A stretch of DNA of 64,000 nt from Anaerolineaceae bacterium (lineage in GTDB: Bacteria; Chloroflexota; Anaerolineae; Anaerolineales; Anaerolineaceae): NCBI GenBank assembly GCA_029265815.1, contig JAJUGU010000001.1:434001-498000 (forward strand), given 5' to 3'. Positions within the stretch are counted from its first letter, which is position 1. Each line of letters begins with the position of its first letter. The notes beneath the pieces were generated by a model that saw nothing but the letters and a program-made list of their open reading frames with translations, was not told where the DNA came from and made no database searches. Made by a program: the position numbers and the translations under genes. This document shows positions 24,491 through 33,371 of this stretch, in pieces.

Positions 24491-25017
24491 GGAAGTGACT
24501 CATTAACCGAATCTTTTGTATCTGAATCTTTATTTATTTGCTTTTTTTCGCGCCGTTCCTGTGCCCAGACACCGATTAATAAGATAAACACACCCACTGT
24601 GATGCAACTATCAGCTACATTGAAAACAGGAAAATTCCCTACAGAAACAAAATCCACTACATAACCAATGGTGATGCGGTCAATCAGATTTCCCAGGGCT
24701 CCACCTAATTCGAGCATGAGAGCCAGGCGAATTAACCAATCACGCTTTGATACGGTCGGATAGTAATAAATGATCCCAAGAGAAACGATTGACGCCAGAA
24801 TGATAAATACCAAGTTCATACCCTGCAGCAAACCGAACGCAACACCCGTATTTTTCCAGTAAACGATTCGGGCGTAAGGTGCCAGCCATTCCCATGGCGA
24901 CCATGATTCACCTAACGCTAGATTTACCCGAACCAGCCATTTTGTGTACTGGTCGATAACGATAATAATTGCAGCAACTAAAACCAACCACCCAATATTC
25001 CGAATAAACTTTTTCAA
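24487..25017 (-). CDS. lspA: signal peptidase II (lipoprotein signal peptidase)
   Basis: 176 residues, four membrane helices. The aspartic protease motifs are GALGNLIDRITIGYVVDFVSVG (first Asp) and FNVADSCITVGVFIL (second Asp), with NTGVAFG earlier, all conserved. It removes the signal peptide of lipidated prolipoproteins after Lgt. TTG start at 25017, 7 bases after GGAG. The C-terminal tail (about residues 150-176) is hydrophilic and unusually rich in Lys, Glu, Asp and Ser. It starts an operon with rluD and ltaE after the ileS terminator. Confidence 0.95.
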   Translation of the reverse strand: MKKFIRNIGWLVLVAAIIIVIDQYTKWLVRVNLALGESWSPWEWLAPYARIVYWKNTGVAFGLLQGMNLVFIILASIVSLGIIYYYPTVSKRDWLIRLALMLELGGALGNLIDRITIGYVVDFVSVGNFPVFNVADSCITVGVFILLIGVWAQERREKKQINKDSDTKDSVNESLP

Positions 25018-25074
25018 TGCCCGCTCCTGGTCTTTTAATACCTAAATTTTACCCCAGAATGCAGACCTGGTTTG

Positions 25075-25099
25075 AAAAGGGCTCCGAGAGGAGCCCTTT
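25075..25099 (-). terminator. intrinsic terminator after ileS
   Basis: AAAGGGCTCC (25076-25085) and GGAGCCCTTT (25090-25099) form a perfect 10-bp stem with a GAGA loop, followed on the minus strand by a short TTTTC tract. Confidence 0.75.
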
Positions 25100-25102
25100 C
25101 GC

Positions 25103-28100
25103 TTATGCTTTTACAAGTCCTGCGATTACCTTTTCTTGATCGAATACATCCTCAACCCTGGCAGCCTCTGCAGGTGGTTCACCGCTCACCAGTGTCAGAG
25201 CCAACGTTTCGGTCATGATATACCCCTTAAACTCCTTTATTGCCTGATCTAACCCAGGTGTTGCAGTATAGTAGAGATTGATCCGATCAGCAATATCGAG
25301 ATCAGCCGTCTTACGTAAGTCCTGAACGCGGCGCACGAATTCTCGTGCTAGCCCCTCTGAGATCAACTCAGGAGTCAGTTCAGTTACCAGAGCAGCCAGG
25401 TAAGCACCTTCTGAAGCCACTGAATATCCTTCTTTGGCTTGCAGCCTGACTTCCACCTCTTCAGGAAGAATTTCTAGATTCTGACCGTTAACCTCCACTA
25501 AGAGTGTTTCACCAGATAGGAGTTTGATAGCGGTCTTATCTACTTCCATTCCCAAGATCTTCTTACGAATCTCCGGGAAAAGGCTTCCATATTTTTGCCC
25601 CAACTGCTTGGGCAGCGGATTCAAGGCATAACTGACCGCCTCACCGGCAGCGTTTAGCAGCCTTACTTTTTTCACATTCAGTTCATCTGTCAGCAATTCT
25701 GCATACTGCCTTACGACATTTTCCTCTTCAAGACTGCCCACTGAGAACGCTACTTCGGCAAGTGGCTGGCGGACTTTACGGTTGGCTTTATTACGTGCAG
25801 CGTGCCCAAGAGATGTAAGCTTCATTACCAGCGCCATTTCGCGGTTTAGTTTTTCATCGATCACACTCGGGTCATATTTCGGCCAGGAAGTCAAATGTAC
25901 AGATTCCTTCGCATCCGAATCGACTGAACCAACCAGATTCAAATAGAGTTCATCCGCGATAAAAGGCATGGTTGGAGCCAGTAGTTTACTTAGAGCCACC
26001 AGACTTTCATAAAGAGTTGCATAGGCAGCGCGTTTATCAGAATCAGACTCGCTTTTCCAGAAACGGCGGCGGGATCGTCTCAGATACCAGTTTGAAAGCT
26101 GCTCCACAAAATTTTGCACCGGACGGGTTGCACCAAGCACATCATAATTTTCTAACGCGGCTGTCACATCGCGAATCAACGTGTGCAGCATGGATCTTAG
26201 CCACTTATCCAGCGGGCTATACTCCAGATTCTCTTTTACATCAGGTGTCCAGCCATCAAGGTTGGCATAAGTCACAAAGAAGGAATACGTATTCCACAGG
26301 GTTAGAGTGAAATTACGCAACACTTCTCCAACCAAATCACTTGAGAAGCGTCGTTCCTGTCCTGGAGGGCTGGCAGTATATAAATACCAGCGCATTGCAT
26401 CTGCCCCGTTTTTCTCAATAACATCCCAGGGTCGTTCAACGTTTCCGCGTGATTTCGACATCTTTTGTCCCTGCCCGTCAAGGATCAAGCCCAGGCAGAT
26501 GACATTCTTATAACAATTCGTATCAAACAGGAGTGTACTAATTGCATGCAGCGAATAAAACCAGCCGCGTGTCTGGTCAACTGCTTCACAAATAAAATCA
26601 GCTGGAAATTGCTTTTTAAACTCTTCTTTATTCTCAAATGGATAATGCCATTGGCTGACAGGCATCGAACCTGAGTCAAACCATACATCAATCAGTTCAG
26701 GTACACGGCGCATTCTGCCGCCACAATCCTGGCAGGTGAAATGAATTTCATCCACATATGGACGGTGTAAATCAAAGTTCTCGAGGTTCTTGCCAGATTT
26801 TTCAGCAAGCTCCTGAATAGAACCGATGCAGTGTTGTGAATGGCAGCTTTCGCATTCCCAAACCGGAAGTGGCGTTCCCCAGTAACGTTCACGCCCCAGA
26901 GCCCAATCAATGTTATTTTCCAACCAATTACCGAATCGGCCTTTTTTAATATGTTCCGGATACCAGTTGATCTGGTTGTTTAATTCCACCATGCGGTCTT
27001 TAAACTGGCTGGTGCGGATGTACCATGTTGGCCGTGCATAATAAAGCAGAGGAGTTGAGCATCGCCAACAGAATGGATAGGTATGTACAATTGTTCCCTG
27101 GCGGAAAAGCAACTCTCGGTCTTTTAATGCACGAATGATCAATGGATCTGCATCTTTGATGAACATTCCAGCCCAAGAAGTCACTTCACTGATAAAGGTG
27201 CCATCTTCCGCAACAGTAGATAGGATCGGCAGGTCATGTTCAATGGCAACCTGCATATCATCTGCACCAAAAGCTGGAGCGATATGTACCAACCCCGTAC
27301 CGTCTTCAGTGGTCACAAAATCGCCCAGAACGACATAATGTGCAGGCTTTTCAGTCGGCAAGAAGGTAAACAACGGGAGGTATTTTTTACCTTTAAGCTG
27401 TTTCCCTTTAAATTTGTTGATGATTTGAACCGGCTCATCACCAAAAACACTAACCAGGAGTGATTCAGCCAGAATTAACCTTTCTTTTGAACCATCCGCC
27501 AGCGATCGTTCAATTGTGACATAATCTACATCCGCACCGGCTGCAACAGCCACGTTCGCTGGTAGGGTCCAGGGTGTAGTCGTCCAAACTAAAAGTGATG
27601 TTCCCGGTGTGTCAACCAGCGGCATACGAACATATACAGATGGGTCCGTTGCATCGCGATACCCTTGCGCTACTTCATGGTCAGATAGCGGAGTTCCGCA
27701 GCGCGGGCAGTAGGGAACCACTTTATAACCCTGATAGAGAAGATCTCTATCCCAGAAATTGCGCAGGATTGACCACACGGATTCAATGTATTCATTCTTG
27801 AAGGTAACATACGCTTTTTCAAGATCTACCCAATATCCGATGCGATCAGTGAGTTTTTCCCATTCCTGGATATATGTAAAAGCAGATTCACGGCATAGGG
27901 CATTGAATTTGGCAATACCAAAATCCTCGATCTGCTGTTTATTTTTGAAACCAAGTTTCTTTTCGACTTCAATCTCAACCGGCAGTCCGTGCGTATCCCA
28001 GCCGCCGCGACGTGAAACATGATAACCCTGCATGGTTTTATAACGGGGGAATATATCCTTGAATGCCCTCGCCAAAACATGGTGCACACCTGGTTTTCCA

Positions 28101-28252
28101 TTGGCAGTAGGGGGACCTTCGAAGAACACATATTCAGGTCCTCCTTCTCGTTCTGACATACTCTTCTGAAATATTTCATGATTCTGCCAGTGATGTAAAA
28201 CCTTGAGTTCCATCCTTGTTACGTCTAGCTTTGGCAGTACAGGCTTAAACAT
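25103..28252 (-). CDS. ileS: isoleucyl-tRNA synthetase, type 2 with swapped HIGH motif
   Basis: 1049 residues from ATG 28252 (GGAGG 5 bases upstream); the ORF could extend into the T-box leader but the family starts MFKPVLPKLDVTRMELKVL. The class I nucleotide motif, normally PxxNGxPHxGH, reads ANGKPGVHHVLARAFKD (about residues 47-63): the HxGH is replaced by GVHH. KMSKS is intact in GQKMSKSRGN. The editing domain (TTTPWTLPANVAVA) and the C-terminal tRNA-binding region are present. Length and motifs fit the type 2 (eukaryote-like, often mupirocin-tolerant) IleRS. It charges tRNA-Ile and is controlled by a T-box riboswitch. Confidence 0.95.
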   Translation of the reverse strand: MFKPVLPKLDVTRMELKVLHHWQNHEIFQKSMSEREGGPEYVFFEGPPTANGKPGVHHVLARAFKDIFPRYKTMQGYHVSRRGGWDTHGLPVEIEVEKKLGFKNKQQIEDFGIAKFNALCRESAFTYIQEWEKLTDRIGYWVDLEKAYVTFKNEYIESVWSILRNFWDRDLLYQGYKVVPYCPRCGTPLSDHEVAQGYRDATDPSVYVRMPLVDTPGTSLLVWTTTPWTLPANVAVAAGADVDYVTIERSLADGSKERLILAESLLVSVFGDEPVQIINKFKGKQLKGKKYLPLFTFLPTEKPAHYVVLGDFVTTEDGTGLVHIAPAFGADDMQVAIEHDLPILSTVAEDGTFISEVTSWAGMFIKDADPLIIRALKDRELLFRQGTIVHTYPFCWRCSTPLLYYARPTWYIRTSQFKDRMVELNNQINWYPEHIKKGRFGNWLENNIDWALGRERYWGTPLPVWECESCHSQHCIGSIQELAEKSGKNLENFDLHRPYVDEIHFTCQDCGGRMRRVPELIDVWFDSGSMPVSQWHYPFENKEEFKKQFPADFICEAVDQTRGWFYSLHAISTLLFDTNCYKNVICLGLILDGQGQKMSKSRGNVERPWDVIEKNGADAMRWYLYTASPPGQERRFSSDLVGEVLRNFTLTLWNTYSFFVTYANLDGWTPDVKENLEYSPLDKWLRSMLHTLIRDVTAALENYDVLGATRPVQNFVEQLSNWYLRRSRRRFWKSESDSDKRAAYATLYESLVALSKLLAPTMPFIADELYLNLVGSVDSDAKESVHLTSWPKYDPSVIDEKLNREMALVMKLTSLGHAARNKANRKVRQPLAEVAFSVGSLEEENVVRQYAELLTDELNVKKVRLLNAAGEAVSYALNPLPKQLGQKYGSLFPEIRKKILGMEVDKTAIKLLSGETLLVEVNGQNLEILPEEVEVRLQAKEGYSVASEGAYLAALVTELTPELISEGLAREFVRRVQDLRKTADLDIADRINLYYTATPGLDQAIKEFKGYIMTETLALTLVSGEPPAEAARVEDVFDQEKVIAGLVKA

Positions 28253-28535
28253 ACTTCCTCCATATAAATAAAACTTCCGTCCCTGGTCAGGGACGGAAGA
28301 AATTTCCCGCGGTACCACCCTGTTTCTCGATAAACCGAGCACTTGTCAGGTACATCCGTATGGATAGACCAGTTTCAGGATAACGGTAGAACGACCGGCG
28401 CACTTACTTGCAATTGCTTTCAGATTGCAGCTCCGGAAGGATTTTCAGCTTTTTTACCTTTTCCGGCTCACACCATACCCGGATTCGCTGAAAAGTTATT
28501 AAAGCTTACTCGTTTCCATCGTCGCTTTTGATTTT
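28253..28535 (-). ncRNA. T-box riboswitch leader of ileS
   Basis: Between the promoter and ileS. The minus strand shows the hallmark T-box sequence AGGGTGGTACCGCG (28321-28308) followed by a strong terminator. Upstream lie an AGTA motif in GAGTAAGC (stem I base), the distal loop sequence GGTGTGAGCC, and TTTTCAGC/GCTGAAAA pairing that frames the specifier loop. The codon there reads AUC (28442-28440), an isoleucine codon, matching the downstream synthetase. Uncharged tRNA-Ile would pair with the specifier and the T-box bulge, block the terminator and raise ileS expression. Confidence 0.9.
28266..28299 (-). terminator. regulated T-box terminator
   Basis: CTTCCGTCCCTG and CAGGGACGGAAG (28274-28299) form a 12-bp stem with a 2-base loop, followed on the minus strand by TTTTATTT. 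It competes with the antiterminator that contains the T-box sequence. Confidence 0.85.
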
Positions 28536-28538
28536 TCG

Positions 28539-28567
28539 ATTATGCCATAAACTGGCAAAATAATCAA
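28539..28567 (-). promoter_or_regulatory. promoter of the T-box/ileS transcript
   Basis: Minus strand TTGATT (28567-28562), 17-bp spacer, CATAAT (28544-28539). Transcription would begin near 28532, just before stem I. Confidence 0.75.
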
Positions 28568-28573
28568 CCAAAG

Positions 28574-29878
28574 TTACTGAATAACTTCATAAAACAATGG
28601 CAACGGTTCACACTTGCTGGAAGACCACGCATAACCTGAAAGAATCCGTTGTCTGGCGGTCTCAAACGAAATTTCATCCTTCGCATGCAGCGTAAACAAC
28701 GGTTGTCCTTTCTCAACAAAATCACCGACTTTTTGATGCACGATAATACCAACGGAGTGGTCGATCAAATCTTCCTTTTTAGCTCTACCTGCACCCATTT
28801 CTACAGATGTCTCGCCAATGGTCAAAGCATCGACCCGACTCAGGTAACCGCTCTCTGGCGAAAGCACATCTCGAACAACAGGTGCTACAGGGAATTTTTC
28901 TGGATGATCCACATAAGAAACATCTCCCCCCTGATTCTTCACCAGTTTGCGAAACTGTTCAAATCCTGCACCAGACCTGATTGCATTTTCGGCTATTATA
29001 CGTGCCGCATCCAGATCACCGGCCTTTTCACCTAAAACTAGCATATGAGAAGCAACAGTCAGACAGTGCTCTGTGAAATCTGCTGGACCCACACCCTTGA
29101 GCGTATCAATGGCTTCTTTAACTTCCAGTGAATTGCCGACAGCCTTGCCTAATGGTTGATTCATATCTGAAAGTAGCGCAACCACCCGCCTGTTACTAAG
29201 CTTACCAATCGCCACCATCAGGCGAGAAAGCTGGCGGGCTTCCTCAAGATTTTTCATGAAAGCACCGGTTCCCACCTTGACATCCAAGACTATACCTCTG
29301 GCACCGCCGGCTATCTTCTTACTCATCACAGAAGAAGCAATTAAGGGGATGGATTGCACAGTACCGGTGACATCTCGCAATGCATATAATTTTCCATCAG
29401 CCGGAGCCAGATCTCCACTCTGCCCTGCAAGAACTAAACCTTCATATTTTAATAAACGGATAAATTCATTTTGAGTCAGGTTAACATTGAATCCCGGAAT
29501 AGATTCAATTTTGTCTAGAGTTCCACCGGTAAACCCTAACCCTCTACCTGACATCTTACCTACCGGCAACCCGCAAGAAGCAACGAGAGGCTCAGCCACG
29601 AGTGTGGTTTTGTCTCCTACCCCACCTGTCGAGTGTTTATCAACCTCGATCGGTACGATACCAGTTAGATCCAGCACTTCTCCCGAATTCGCAATTGCCA
29701 GTGTCAGGTCTGTGGTTTCTTGATCAGTCATGCCATTCAACAATACAGCCATCGCCCATGCAGAGACCTGGTAATCGGGGATTTCATTTCGAGCCATTCC
29801 GTTCACGAAGAACTTGATTTCTTCTGCAGTAAGCTCATGCTTATCACGTTTTTTAATAATGATATCAACTGCTCTCAT
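28574..29878 (-). CDS. pdp: pyrimidine-nucleoside (thymidine) phosphorylase
   Basis: 434 residues. Starts MRAVDIIIKKRDKHELT, typical of the family, then VEVDKHSTGGVGDKTTLVAEPLVASCGLPVGKMSGRGLGFTGGTLDK split by normal spacing, with the phosphate-binding KHSTGGVGD loop at about residues 80-90, and a C-terminal hammerhead domain (GVGPADFTEHCLTVA). It splits uridine or thymidine with phosphate. A PyNP and a thymidine phosphorylase cannot be told apart by eye. It lies between the jag terminator and the ileS T-box promoter and probably forms its own transcript from an extended -10 promoter. ATG at 29878 with GGAG upstream. Confidence 0.93.
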   Translation of the reverse strand: MRAVDIIIKKRDKHELTAEEIKFFVNGMARNEIPDYQVSAWAMAVLLNGMTDQETTDLTLAIANSGEVLDLTGIVPIEVDKHSTGGVGDKTTLVAEPLVASCGLPVGKMSGRGLGFTGGTLDKIESIPGFNVNLTQNEFIRLLKYEGLVLAGQSGDLAPADGKLYALRDVTGTVQSIPLIASSVMSKKIAGGARGIVLDVKVGTGAFMKNLEEARQLSRLMVAIGKLSNRRVVALLSDMNQPLGKAVGNSLEVKEAIDTLKGVGPADFTEHCLTVASHMLVLGEKAGDLDAARIIAENAIRSGAGFEQFRKLVKNQGGDVSYVDHPEKFPVAPVVRDVLSPESGYLSRVDALTIGETSVEMGAGRAKKEDLIDHSVGIIVHQKVGDFVEKGQPLFTLHAKDEISFETARQRILSGYAWSSSKCEPLPLFYEVIQ

Positions 29879-29914
29879 TTGAACTCCGTTTAGTGTATGT
29901 CAGACAACGATTGT

Positions 29915-29923
29915 ATTATACCA
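29915..29923 (-). promoter_or_regulatory. extended -10 promoter of pdp
   Basis: Minus strand TGGTATAAT (29923-29915), immediately after the jag terminator; leader about 30 bases. Confidence 0.6.
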
Positions 29924-29929
29924 ACCGGT

Positions 29930-29964
29930 TAAATTAAAAGACCAGTTCCTGTGGAGCTGGTCTT
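29930..29964 (-). terminator. intrinsic terminator of the rpmH-jag operon
   Basis: AAGACCAG (29938-29945) pairs with CTGGTCTT (29957-29964), extended by TCC/GGA; followed on the minus strand by TTTAATTTAA. Confidence 0.75.
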
Positions 29965-29980
29965 GGTTGAAAAAGTCAAA

Positions 29981-30748
29981 TTAGTTTTTCAACGAAATGG
30001 TTACCTTACGATAGGGTTCTTCGCCGACACTCTCGGTATAGACTTGTGGATGATCACGCAATTCAAGATGGATCACCCGACGTTCATTGGCTGGCATAGG
30101 TTCGAGAGTCTGCTTGCGGCCAGTTTGGATGGCTTGTTCGGCCATCTTACGACCCAACTGGCGCAATTGACGTTCTCTTCGATTTCGATAACCTTGAACA
30201 TCGATGAGCATTGGAACCCAGCGTCCCAGTTCTTTGCTCACAATCAGGCTGGAGATATATTGTAATGCGTTCAAGGTTTCAGAGCGTCTGCCAATCAAGA
30301 TGCTTAGGTCTTTCCCTTCAATGTCGATCATAGCCAGGCGGTCATCCTTTTCATCCTGGGGTTCAACATAGCGAGCAGTCACCTCAGCGCGGACGCGCAT
30401 TCGTTCAAGAAGTTCAGTCACCACAGACTTAGCTGTTTTAAGGTTTTGTAGTTCTTCATCGGTTAACTGTGATTCATCGATCACATGAATTTCGCTCTGA
30501 ACAACCTGGTTCACCTCTTGTGGAATTTCCACCTGGGTAATTTTTTCTTCAATCATCTTTTCAAAGGGTTTGACAGTAAGGCGAACGCGCGACTGCCGAC
30601 CGCCAATTCCCAATAATCCCTTCGAACCGCCATCAAGGATCTCAATTTCCACCATATCTTGGGTAAGTCCGAGTTGTTCCAGTCCTTTGGCAACCGCTTC
30701 TTCAACGCTTGGTGCAATGATCTCCAGTGTGGTTTTTTCTTGGCTCAT
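29981..30748 (-). CDS. jag: Jag/KhpB-type RNA-binding protein (Jag_N-KH-R3H)
   Basis: 255 residues. N-terminal Jag_N domain (residues 1-50, LEIIAPSVEEAVAKGLEQLG ... GGSKGLLGIGGRQ), a KH domain (about 115-190, LIGRRSETLNALQYISSLIV with the GRRG-like loop) and a C-terminal R3H domain (AEQAIQTGRKQTLEPMPANERRVIHLELRDHP). Such proteins bind RNA and in Gram-positives act in cell elongation and the SRP/YidC neighbourhood. It directly follows yidC (25 bases) in the standard rpmH-rnpA-yidD-yidC-jag order. Terminator follows. Cytoplasmic. Confidence 0.93.
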   Translation of the reverse strand: MSQEKTTLEIIAPSVEEAVAKGLEQLGLTQDMVEIEILDGGSKGLLGIGGRQSRVRLTVKPFEKMIEEKITQVEIPQEVNQVVQSEIHVIDESQLTDEELQNLKTAKSVVTELLERMRVRAEVTARYVEPQDEKDDRLAMIDIEGKDLSILIGRRSETLNALQYISSLIVSKELGRWVPMLIDVQGYRNRRERQLRQLGRKMAEQAIQTGRKQTLEPMPANERRVIHLELRDHPQVYTESVGEEPYRKVTISLKN

Positions 30749-30773
30749 ACTTTCCTCGAAATTATTTGTGCAT

Positions 30774-31559
30774 CTATTTTTTTACAGGTGTCGCGGATTT
30801 CTTCCAGAACAACAGGTTGTTCCAATGTACGTTTCCAGAAATGGCATATTGAGCAATTTGAATCAGGTTTGTGGTGACAAAATAGATCGCCAGACCTGAT
30901 TGCAGCGACCAGGCAAGCCATCCCATGAGAACAGGCATGTAGAGATTCATCATTTTAGTCATCATCGCACTCTGATCGTTTGTTCCGGGTTGAGAAGGAG
31001 GCGTGATGATTTTCGTCGAAATGTAAGTGGTAATGACTACAATGATAGCCAGTACCGGGATTCCAAAATTGGTTCCAGGAATATAGAGACGTTCCGGCTG
31101 CCCCATTTCCATCCAGAGGAATTTACTGTTGAGCGGCAGAATTTCTGAGATCTGGAGTAGTTTTGGGTAAATATGCCGTGAGAGATTCAACAGATCAATT
31201 GGCGCAGAAGCCAATGATTGAATTAAAGCCTGGTAAAGCCCAATGATAATTGGAAACTGGATCAAAGTTGGAAGACATGAAGAGAGCGGATTGATCTTCA
31301 ATTCCTGGTAGAGCTTCATCTGCTCTTGAGCCAATTTTTCTTTATCATTGGCATATTTCTTCTGTATTTCGATATATCGCTTGTCACTCTGTAATTCCTG
31401 CATCGCCTTTGAGCTCTTGATCTGTTTCTGGGTCAAGGGATACAGAATTACCCTGGTTAATGTCGTGAATAGAATGATGGCAATACCAAAATTCCCAACC
31501 AGGTTATAAATCCACAAAAGTAAGTTTATGAACGGTTCAATAATGATCGTTTCCCACAT
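30774..31559 (-). CDS. yidC: YidC/Oxa1 membrane protein insertase
   Basis: 261 residues, about five membrane helices, no lipobox and no large periplasmic domain, so it is the short Gram-positive (SpoIIIJ-like) type. The region FTTLTRVILYPLTQKQIKSSKAMQEL (about residues 31-56) holds the hydrophilic-groove Arg at TR, then PTLIQFPIIIGLYQALI and the C-terminal helices IYFVTTNLIQIAQYAI. It inserts and folds membrane proteins together with SecYEG; secG is elsewhere in the window. Its neighbours jag, a propeller lipoprotein and yidD are in the same operon. Confidence 0.94.
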   Translation of the reverse strand: MWETIIIEPFINLLLWIYNLVGNFGIAIILFTTLTRVILYPLTQKQIKSSKAMQELQSDKRYIEIQKKYANDKEKLAQEQMKLYQELKINPLSSCLPTLIQFPIIIGLYQALIQSLASAPIDLLNLSRHIYPKLLQISEILPLNSKFLWMEMGQPERLYIPGTNFGIPVLAIIVVITTYISTKIITPPSQPGTNDQSAMMTKMMNLYMPVLMGWLAWSLQSGLAIYFVTTNLIQIAQYAISGNVHWNNLLFWKKSATPVKK

Positions 31560-31574
31560 TTCATTCCATCCTTA

Positions 31575-32630
31575 TTACTTGGCTGAGAAATACCAATTTT
31601 GGTTTCCATTGGCATCCATGGCGACCAGGGGTTCATCGCCGTTGTTGACAATCACGATCAGCCTGTCACCGCTGGTTTGAAGGTTCCCGTAAATGTTGCC
31701 CTTTAATGTCCGTGTCCAAACCTTTGCACCAGTGAATCCGACCATAATCAATTCGCCGTCCTCATTGCCAAAGATGATCCCATTTTCAAAGAGACCTCCC
31801 CGTCCAAGGATTGCGCTATCAGTTTGAATGAATTGTTCTTGTGTGCCATCAACAGCATTCAGGATATTGATATTTCCTGTTTGATCGCCGAAATAGAGTT
31901 TACCTTCATGTAACACCGGTTCAGCCCAAACACCACCACTAACTTTGGTCTGCCATGCAATAGTTCCGTCAGCAGCATTCACTGCAAAAACACCACCATC
32001 CAGGTTTCCAAGATACAAGACGCCATTTTCGTCTAATGCAGCGCGTGCAACAAGTGAAGCGCCGAGATCTGTCTTCCATTTCATTTCACCAGTTGCTGAA
32101 TCAAGGGCATACAGGTAATGATCCATGCAGGGAACATAGACCATCACTCCATCGCTTACTGGTTTCGCCCAGAAAGCAGCTCCACCTGTAAACCTCCATA
32201 CTTCATTACCATCGAGATCAAGAGCATAAATATTATGATCTGCATTCGGAGCGATGATTAAATCATTGATCACCAGCGGGCTGTCGATATAACGAGATTT
32301 GGCCTCAGTAAATTGCCAGTTCTCAGTTCCATCTGAAGTTTTCAGGCTTGTGAGTAATTTTCCATAGTCGCCTACGATCAACTGGTCGCCAGCCAGAACC
32401 GGTTCTGCAAAAAATAATCGCGACGCAGATGCTTTTTCTGGATACTGCCAGATAATATTTCCATTATCTTCTTTAAGGGCATAAACCATGCTCGAACCGG
32501 CATAGTAGACGGTATCACCTGAAATTAATGCCCCCGACCATGCATTCGTAGCACCAGAACCGGAACATGCCGTCAGGAGTATTCCCAGTAATGCAATTAC
32601 AAAAATCAGGCTAATTCGTTTCATATTCAT
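31575..32630 (-). CDS. PQQ-type beta-propeller lipoprotein
   Basis: 351 residues. A signal peptide with lipobox LLTAC (Cys at about residue 22, after MNMKRISLIFVIALLGI) indicates an outer-facing lipoprotein processed by Lgt/LspA. The mature part consists of about seven repeated blades with the PQQ-propeller pattern (GNIIWQYP, GTENWQFT, GNEVWRFTGG, GEMKWKTD, GTIAWQTK, GAKVWTRT, GNQNWYFSA), each ending in a W motif. This resembles BamB of the outer-membrane assembly machinery, but a monoderm should have no Bam complex. It lies between yidD and yidC (44 and 16 bases), a position not in the usual gene order, so a role in membrane-protein quality control or assembly is an inference. Confidence 0.85.
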   Translation of the reverse strand: MNMKRISLIFVIALLGILLTACSGSGATNAWSGALISGDTVYYAGSSMVYALKEDNGNIIWQYPEKASASRLFFAEPVLAGDQLIVGDYGKLLTSLKTSDGTENWQFTEAKSRYIDSPLVINDLIIAPNADHNIYALDLDGNEVWRFTGGAAFWAKPVSDGVMVYVPCMDHYLYALDSATGEMKWKTDLGASLVARAALDENGVLYLGNLDGGVFAVNAADGTIAWQTKVSGGVWAEPVLHEGKLYFGDQTGNINILNAVDGTQEQFIQTDSAILGRGGLFENGIIFGNEDGELIMVGFTGAKVWTRTLKGNIYGNLQTSGDRLIVIVNNGDEPLVAMDANGNQNWYFSAK

Positions 32631-32674
32631 ACGTGTTGTTCCCTTATCAATTTGGGGTCCATGGAGAGATTCAT

Positions 32675-32962
32675 TTAAGGTACTGGATCGAATCCGCCAG
32701 GGTTGAATGGATTGCAGCGTAAAACCCTCCAGATTGCCATTAAGGTACCTTTAATCGCACCATATTTATAAACTGCCTGGTATCCATAGTGAGAGCAAGA
32801 AGGATAGAAACGGCAGGTATTTGCAGGTAAGGCTGGTGAAACCACCAATTGGTAGATGCGGATTAATAATAGAATGGGTATCCGCGGAAGATTGATTAAT
32901 TTCAAGGGAAGATCACGCAAGCGTGGTTCTTCAATGTGAATATGCTGATCTTCCTGTACCAT
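32675..32962 (-). CDS. yidD: membrane protein insertion efficiency factor YidD
   Basis: 95 residues from ATG 32962; the start is uncertain because the in-frame ORF extends to 33004 and overlaps rnpA, and the conserved part only begins at about residue 31. The YidD core reads [30 protein letters not shown] (split here over ordinary motifs), with Cys residues at the usual places, followed by [18 protein letters not shown]. YidD is a small amphipathic protein that helps YidC-dependent insertion. It lies between rnpA (overlapping by about 32 bases) and the propeller lipoprotein. Confidence 0.9.
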   Translation of the reverse strand: MVQEDQHIHIEEPRLRDLPLKLINLPRIPILLLIRIYQLVVSPALPANTCRFYPSCSHYGYQAVYKYGAIKGTLMAIWRVLRCNPFNPGGFDPVP

Positions 32963-33305
32963 GATCGTTTGTGACAATGATTTTTGCTCTTTCCAGCAGT
33001 TCAATTACTGCTGACCGAATTTCTAAAAAAGAAGCATCACGTGCTGGTTCGCGGGCAATGATAACAAGGTCTTTGGATTCCTGCAACTCTGGTAGAATCT
33101 GAGTGGCGATCTCTCTTAATCGGCGTTTTACTCTATTGCGATGAACCGCTGACCCAATTGACCTTGTGGCAACAATACCTATTCTTGGATTTTTTGCTTC
33201 TCCATCACCAATAACAATGACTGCAAGCGGGTGGGCATATGATCTTCCCAAACGCCTCACCCGCTTGAAGTCAATCGATCGGGTTAACCGATACTTCTGT
33301 TTCAC
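32931..33305 (-). CDS. rnpA: ribonuclease P protein component
   Basis: 124 residues. Typical [20 protein letters not shown] start and the signature [14 protein letters not shown] (RNR motif, about residues 56-69), with the basic helix that binds the RNase P RNA. The holoenzyme matures the 5' end of tRNAs. It is 66 bases after rpmH and overlaps yidD downstream. Length is normal. Confidence 0.94.
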   Translation of the reverse strand: MKQKYRLTRSIDFKRVRRLGRSYAHPLAVIVIGDGEAKNPRIGIVATRSIGSAVHRNRVKRRLREIATQILPELQESKDLVIIAREPARDASFLEIRSAVIELLERAKIIVTNDHGTGRSAYSH

Positions 33306-33371
33306 TCATTACCCTGCCCGTAACCTTATTGAACATTTCGCTTATTCACTAGTTCCGGACAAAAAACATGA

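Noticed and set aside
28253-28342. Longer ileS start inside the leader
   Set aside because: It would read through the T-box terminator and antiterminator; the family start and GGAGG fit 28252.
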